The notes below the pieces were generated by a model. The model was not told the origin of the DNA, did not search any database, and saw only the letters and a list, made by a program, of their open reading frames with translations. Positions 5,701 through 7,335 of a stretch of 7,335 nt of DNA are shown here, piece after piece (within the stretch, counting starts at the first letter, position 1; every line of letters starts with the position of its first letter). The position numbers were made by a program, and so were the translations under genes. This stretch comes from Bacteroidota bacterium (GTDB lineage: Bacteria > Bacteroidota > Bacteroidia > Chitinophagales > Saprospiraceae), in assembly GCA_008501835.1 (NCBI GenBank), contig QQUB01000704.1, forward strand, positions 1 through 7,335. The letters are read 5' to 3'.

Positions 5701-7335
5701 CCGGGCACCCATACCGTTACGCTATCGGAATTCACAACCTCGGCTCCCACCATCTCAGGAGATTTGCAATTTTGTCCCGGGACACAAACTGAGCTCACCG
5801 GGGAAACAGGTTTCGTAGATTACACCTGGTCGAACGGCATCAATGATCCTATAAGTGTATTTGATACTGTAGGCCTTGCGACACTAACCGTTACCGACTT
5901 AAACGGATGTACAACATCTTCCCAGGTTACTCTAAGTGAATTTGTTGTAACACCTCCTATAATCTCAGGAGATGTTGACTTCTGTGCAGGACAAAGTGCC
6001 ACGATTACCGGGGAATCCGGGTATGCAGGATACGAATGGGATGATGGTTCTACCACCGCTGATCTAACCGTAAGTTCCGGGGGAATTTTTGAGCTTACCG
6101 CCCTTGATTTGAACGGATGTTATTCCAGTTCCAGCTATGAGGTCACAGAAAATCCATTACCGGAACCAGCAATTGACGGGCCACAAACGTTCTGTGTCGG
6201 CAGTTTCACTACCCTTGCAGCCGATCAAAGTTATGAGACCTACAATTGGTCAAATGGCAGCAATGTCCCCTCTATTACAATTAATACTGAAGGCCCTGTA
6301 AGCCTCATCGTTTCAGATGCTAACGGTTGCATGGACAGTACCAGCGTTTACATCAACCAGGAAACGGAACTTGCCCCTATCATTTCCGGTACAATGGAAT
6401 ATTGTGAGAACAGTAATACCTTGCTTGATGCCGGAGGTGGGTATTCAACCTACACCTGGTCAAATGGAGCTACCACCCAATCCATTACCGTTGATGCTCC
6501 CGGCACTTACAGTCTTACTGTGACTGACGCTGGTGGATGTTCCGGAGACACTTTAGCAACAGTGATTGAAAATCCTTTACCTACCCCACAGATCACCGGT
6601 GTTTTCCAATATTGTCAAAATGATTCAACCACCCTGGATGTCGGCTCCGGATACGCCACCTACCTTTGGTCAGAAGGGTCTGACAGCCAGAGTTTGACTG
6701 TTTATGAACCTGGCGATTTTTCGGTTACGGTTACCGATGCAAATGGGTGTACCAATAATGACCAGGTCAATGTTATTGAATTACCTCTACCGGTTGTAGA
6801 AATTACCGGCCAGGATTACTTCTGTGAAGGAGACGGTACCAACATCGTTGCCACTCCCGGATATGAGGAGTATACCTGGTCATCGGGGAATACCGTTTCA
6901 TCATTATATGTACAAGTACCAGACACCTATGTTGTGACTGTTACCGATGCAAATGGGTGTCAGGAGACAGCGTCGTTATCCATCGAAGAGATTCTGCTAC
7001 CCATTGCGGATGCAGGCGAATGGCTATACCTTGATTGTGATACTCACGAAGTCACGCTGCAGTCAGACAACTCAACCCAGGGAGCAGGCATTACCTACAA
7101 TTGGGTGGGCCCAGATATTGATGCATCCAATGAAGCTGTTTTAGCTCCATTAGTTACCCTGCCAGGTTCTTATCACCTCGTGGTCACCAATGAGACTTAC
7201 GGATGTGTTTCAGCTCCATCTTCGATGGATGTTGTCGATCTCTCCTATGATCCAACGGTAAATCTGACAGCCACGGACACCCTTGATTGTATTACCGAAG
7301 CAGTCACCCTTGACGGCAATGGTTCACAGACCGGA
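2734..7335 (+). CDS. Giant secreted Ig/SprB-like repeat protein (partial, C-terminus beyond the window)
   Basis: A single frame stays open from the ATG at 2734 to the right edge: 1534 codons, no stop. The ATG is the first possible start, as an in-frame TAA lies at 2713-2715. Residues 1-20 are a signal peptide (MRFRS, hydrophobic core, LIS then Q21). Residues 21-194 are a Cys-rich N-terminal module. Residues 199-516 are two 159-residue composite repeats. The 70-residue Ig-like unit runs in 14 tandem copies from 444 to 1422, and from 1423 a different, 84-residue repeat class begins. The repeats have Cys, Trp and TVTVTDxNGC patterns like SprB or CHU_C-associated Ig modules of gliding Bacteroidota. 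Such proteins are usually exported by the type IX system and act as adhesins or matrix components; this role is inferred, because the C-terminal sorting domain is not in view. There is no Lys in the visible protein and no Arg after R116, so it is strongly acidic. Enzymatic domains are not visible. Confidence 0.95.
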   Translation, partial: MRFRSVFILVLTLLPHLLISQNEDCITAEVICSDGDISFTPTGAGIDDFADPDNDNDCLTGFEHQSGWYYFEFQPDMPPNSVIEFTINPDGGLGEDYDFAIYGPDVGCDNLGSPVRCSYAANNCTFCPQTGLGNGTTDLSEDAFGDGYVAPLIVQPGEGYFLLLDNWLGSSMGFSLSWSGSAAPFLNCEADPTCELELISTTPIDICAGSSPFPMPVTVSGNLGAEVYTWTATGAGLSYLSSTNVLNPTVTIPPDFSGSITYNLLVTESECNDLIDITINVSPMPEVEITGPDIICSVEEATLQATAGFPDYAWSNGESGSSVTVDQTGTYTVTVTDDNSCQNMASFDLEVQPQPELSESGPVTICAGDPTFSLPVSITGVDGTETYTWTSTGQGLDFISATNVLSPTVTIPEDFSGTLTYTLAVSQGNCDDLIDVEVIVNGMPVVEITGPEGVCEDAPATLSATPGFSGYQWSSGESTSDISVTATGTYSVTVTDNEGCQNEDSFDIEVYPLPTPEITGDPFICEGNPTELTVNPSYEQYQWSTGASSQSIPYSQSGLVSVLVTDANGCQNSAEITIEDINIPPPVIQGDNLLCPGESSTLFTLDPYAGYEWSTGSTEDQITVSNGDTYFVTVTDDNGCINESSYVVEQAPELFPEIIGDPDLCEGDVGTLVLTENYPGYLWNTGSTDPSIIVGPGTWSVTITDVFDCTFEDEFTVEENPLPDPIIEGVPGFCVGSSTFLSVQQSYTDYFWSNGDVGQSTFADQEAEYSVTVIDNNGCIGESSVEVTELESLEPEIIGNPEYCFGNTTMLVGENGYVSYQWSNGTETQEIFVNNPGEITLYVTDINGCTGSTSVTVVENPLPEPEIITEGYFCEGESVILELSDSYNLYAWSNASMAPIISVSQPGDYWVTVTDMNGCQGSTMATVEELSGPTPDISGDLQFCPGTSTTLTAEGGFDTYEWSDGSTEQMLEVSTTGDITLTVTDTLGCPGTHTVTLSEFTTSAPTISGDLQFCPGTQTELTGETGFVDYTWSNGINDPISVFDTVGLATLTVTDLNGCTTSSQVTLSEFVVTPPIISGDVDFCAGQSATITGESGYAGYEWDDGSTTADLTVSSGGIFELTALDLNGCYSSSSYEVTENPLPEPAIDGPQTFCVGSFTTLAADQSYETYNWSNGSNVPSITINTEGPVSLIVSDANGCMDSTSVYINQETELAPIISGTMEYCENSNTLLDAGGGYSTYTWSNGATTQSITVDAPGTYSLTVTDAGGCSGDTLATVIENPLPTPQITGVFQYCQNDSTTLDVGSGYATYLWSEGSDSQSLTVYEPGDFSVTVTDANGCTNNDQVNVIELPLPVVEITGQDYFCEGDGTNIVATPGYEEYTWSSGNTVSSLYVQVPDTYVVTVTDANGCQETASLSIEEILLPIADAGEWLYLDCDTHEVTLQSDNSTQGAGITYNWVGPDIDASNEAVLAPLVTLPGSYHLVVTNETYGCVSAPSSMDVVDLSYDPTVNLTATDTLDCITEAVTLDGNGSQTG
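2794..3315 (+). other. N-terminal Cys-rich module of the giant protein (residues 21-194)
   Basis: This segment has nine Cys (25, 32, 58, 108, 117, 124, 127, 188, 194) and motifs I associate with an unnamed module at the start of many Bacteroidota gliding or adhesin-type proteins. The motifs are GWYYFEF at 67-73, EDYDFAIYGP at 95-104, PVRCSYA at 114-120, TGL at 130-132, GDGYVAPL at 145-152 and YFLLLDNW at 160-167. The beta-rich pattern suggests a jelly-roll or CUB-like sandwich (inference). Between RCSYA and TGL there is a short extra stretch with C124-T-F-C127. The even number of Cys expected for full disulfide pairing is not met inside this segment, which holds nine. Confidence 0.6.
3328..4281 (+). 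repeat. Two tandem 159-residue (477-bp) composite repeats, A unit + B unit
   Basis: Copy 1 is 3328-3804 (residues 199-357) and copy 2 is 3805-4281 (residues 358-516). Landmark residues recur exactly 159 apart: Cys207/366, Cys271/430, Cys296/455 and Cys341/500. The A part (about 89 residues) contains ICAG, YTWT-TG-GL, TNVL-PTVTIP-DFSG, and CxDLIDI. The B part is the 70-residue unit that is later repeated alone. The two A parts align without gaps. The second B part is also the first member of the 14-unit tandem array. Confidence 0.85.
4063..6999 (+). repeat. 14 tandem 70-residue (210-bp) Ig-like B units
   Basis: Unit-opening cysteines fall at residues 455, 525, 595, 665, 734, 804, 874, 944, 1014, 1084, 1154, 1224, 1294 and 1364: steps of 70, with one of 69. 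Each unit has C-X17-W-X26-C, an aromatic two residues before the Trp (YxW or FxW), mostly WSxG after it, and usually VTVTDxNGC at the closing Cys. Units are joined by linkers of the form ENPLPxPxIxG or variants. The C-W-C pattern suggests an Ig-like sandwich pinned by an internal disulfide, as is known for Ig folds; the structural reading is inference. At the DNA level the units have diverged widely, so this is a protein-level repeat and not a fresh DNA expansion. Confidence 0.93.
7000..7335 (+). repeat. Start of a third repeat class (84-residue Ig/PKD-like units), runs off the right edge
   Basis: From residue 1423 (PIADAGEWLYLDC) the pattern changes to xLDC or TLDC, VTLxxxxSxxGxGITYNW, then LPGSYHLVVTNETYGC. 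Cys1435 and Cys1519 open two successive units 84 residues apart; Cys1491 closes the first, 56 residues after its opening Cys. This is the style of the ADAG..LDC..VTLDGsGS repeats common in Lewinella-like large proteins. The second unit is cut by the window edge after NGSQTG. Confidence 0.7.

Noticed and set aside
4980..6056. Several minus-strand frames of 60-78 codons with mutually similar sequences
   Set aside because: They resemble each other only because they are antisense to the 210-bp repeat units; there is no leader or family match.
4063..6999. CRISPR or satellite-like DNA array
   Set aside because: The period is 210 bp and in frame, units differ widely at the DNA level, and there are no short identical repeats with unique spacers.

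Overview
The window looks like chromosomal DNA from a member of the Bacteroidota, probably a marine or environmental lineage of the Saprospiraceae/Lewinella or Cytophaga type. The reasons are three. First, a very long secreted protein is built from the Ig/PKD/SprB-like modules typical of that phylum. Second, a promoter matches the Bacteroidota pattern (TTG, 20 bp, TAnnTTTG). Third, ribosome binding sites are weak and A/T-rich, and the base composition is moderate. The assignment comes from protein style and promoter form only; there is no rRNA or other marker gene.

Layout: (1) Positions 1-594, minus strand, hold the N-terminal 198 codons of an exported hypothetical protein with a signal peptide, an EF-hand-like acidic loop and a Trp-rich stretch that runs off the left edge. 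(2) Positions 729-1169, minus strand, encode a complete 146-residue SRPBCC (START/polyketide-cyclase-like) protein. (3) Positions 1170-1479 form a 310-bp divergent intergenic region with a perfect inverted repeat close to the next gene. (4) Positions 1480-2493, plus strand, encode a complete AraC-family regulator with a ligand-sensing N-terminus. (5) Positions 2494-2733 form an intergenic region carrying a good Bacteroidota-type promoter. (6) Positions 2734-7335, plus strand, are the first 1534 codons of a giant secreted or surface protein that is still open at the right edge.

The giant protein fills 63% of the window and is the most notable object. After a signal peptide and a Cys-rich N-terminal module come two copies of a 159-residue composite repeat (an 89-residue Ig-like unit A plus a 70-residue unit B). 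Unit B then continues as a strict tandem array. From residue 1423 a third, 84-residue repeat class takes over. All 15 B units carry C-X17-W-X26-C in fixed register, with a single one-residue deletion. The visible polypeptide has no lysine at all and only three arginines (R2, R4, R116), so residues 117-1534 contain neither K nor R. I checked this codon by codon.

How the genes work together: nothing ties all four into one pathway. The AraC regulator and the SRPBCC gene are divergent and may share control. The giant protein has its own promoter and is probably an adhesin or matrix-type surface protein exported by the type IX secretion system, but the C-terminal sorting domain that would show this lies outside the window. 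I see no RNA genes, CRISPR array, insertion sequence, phage gene or defence system.
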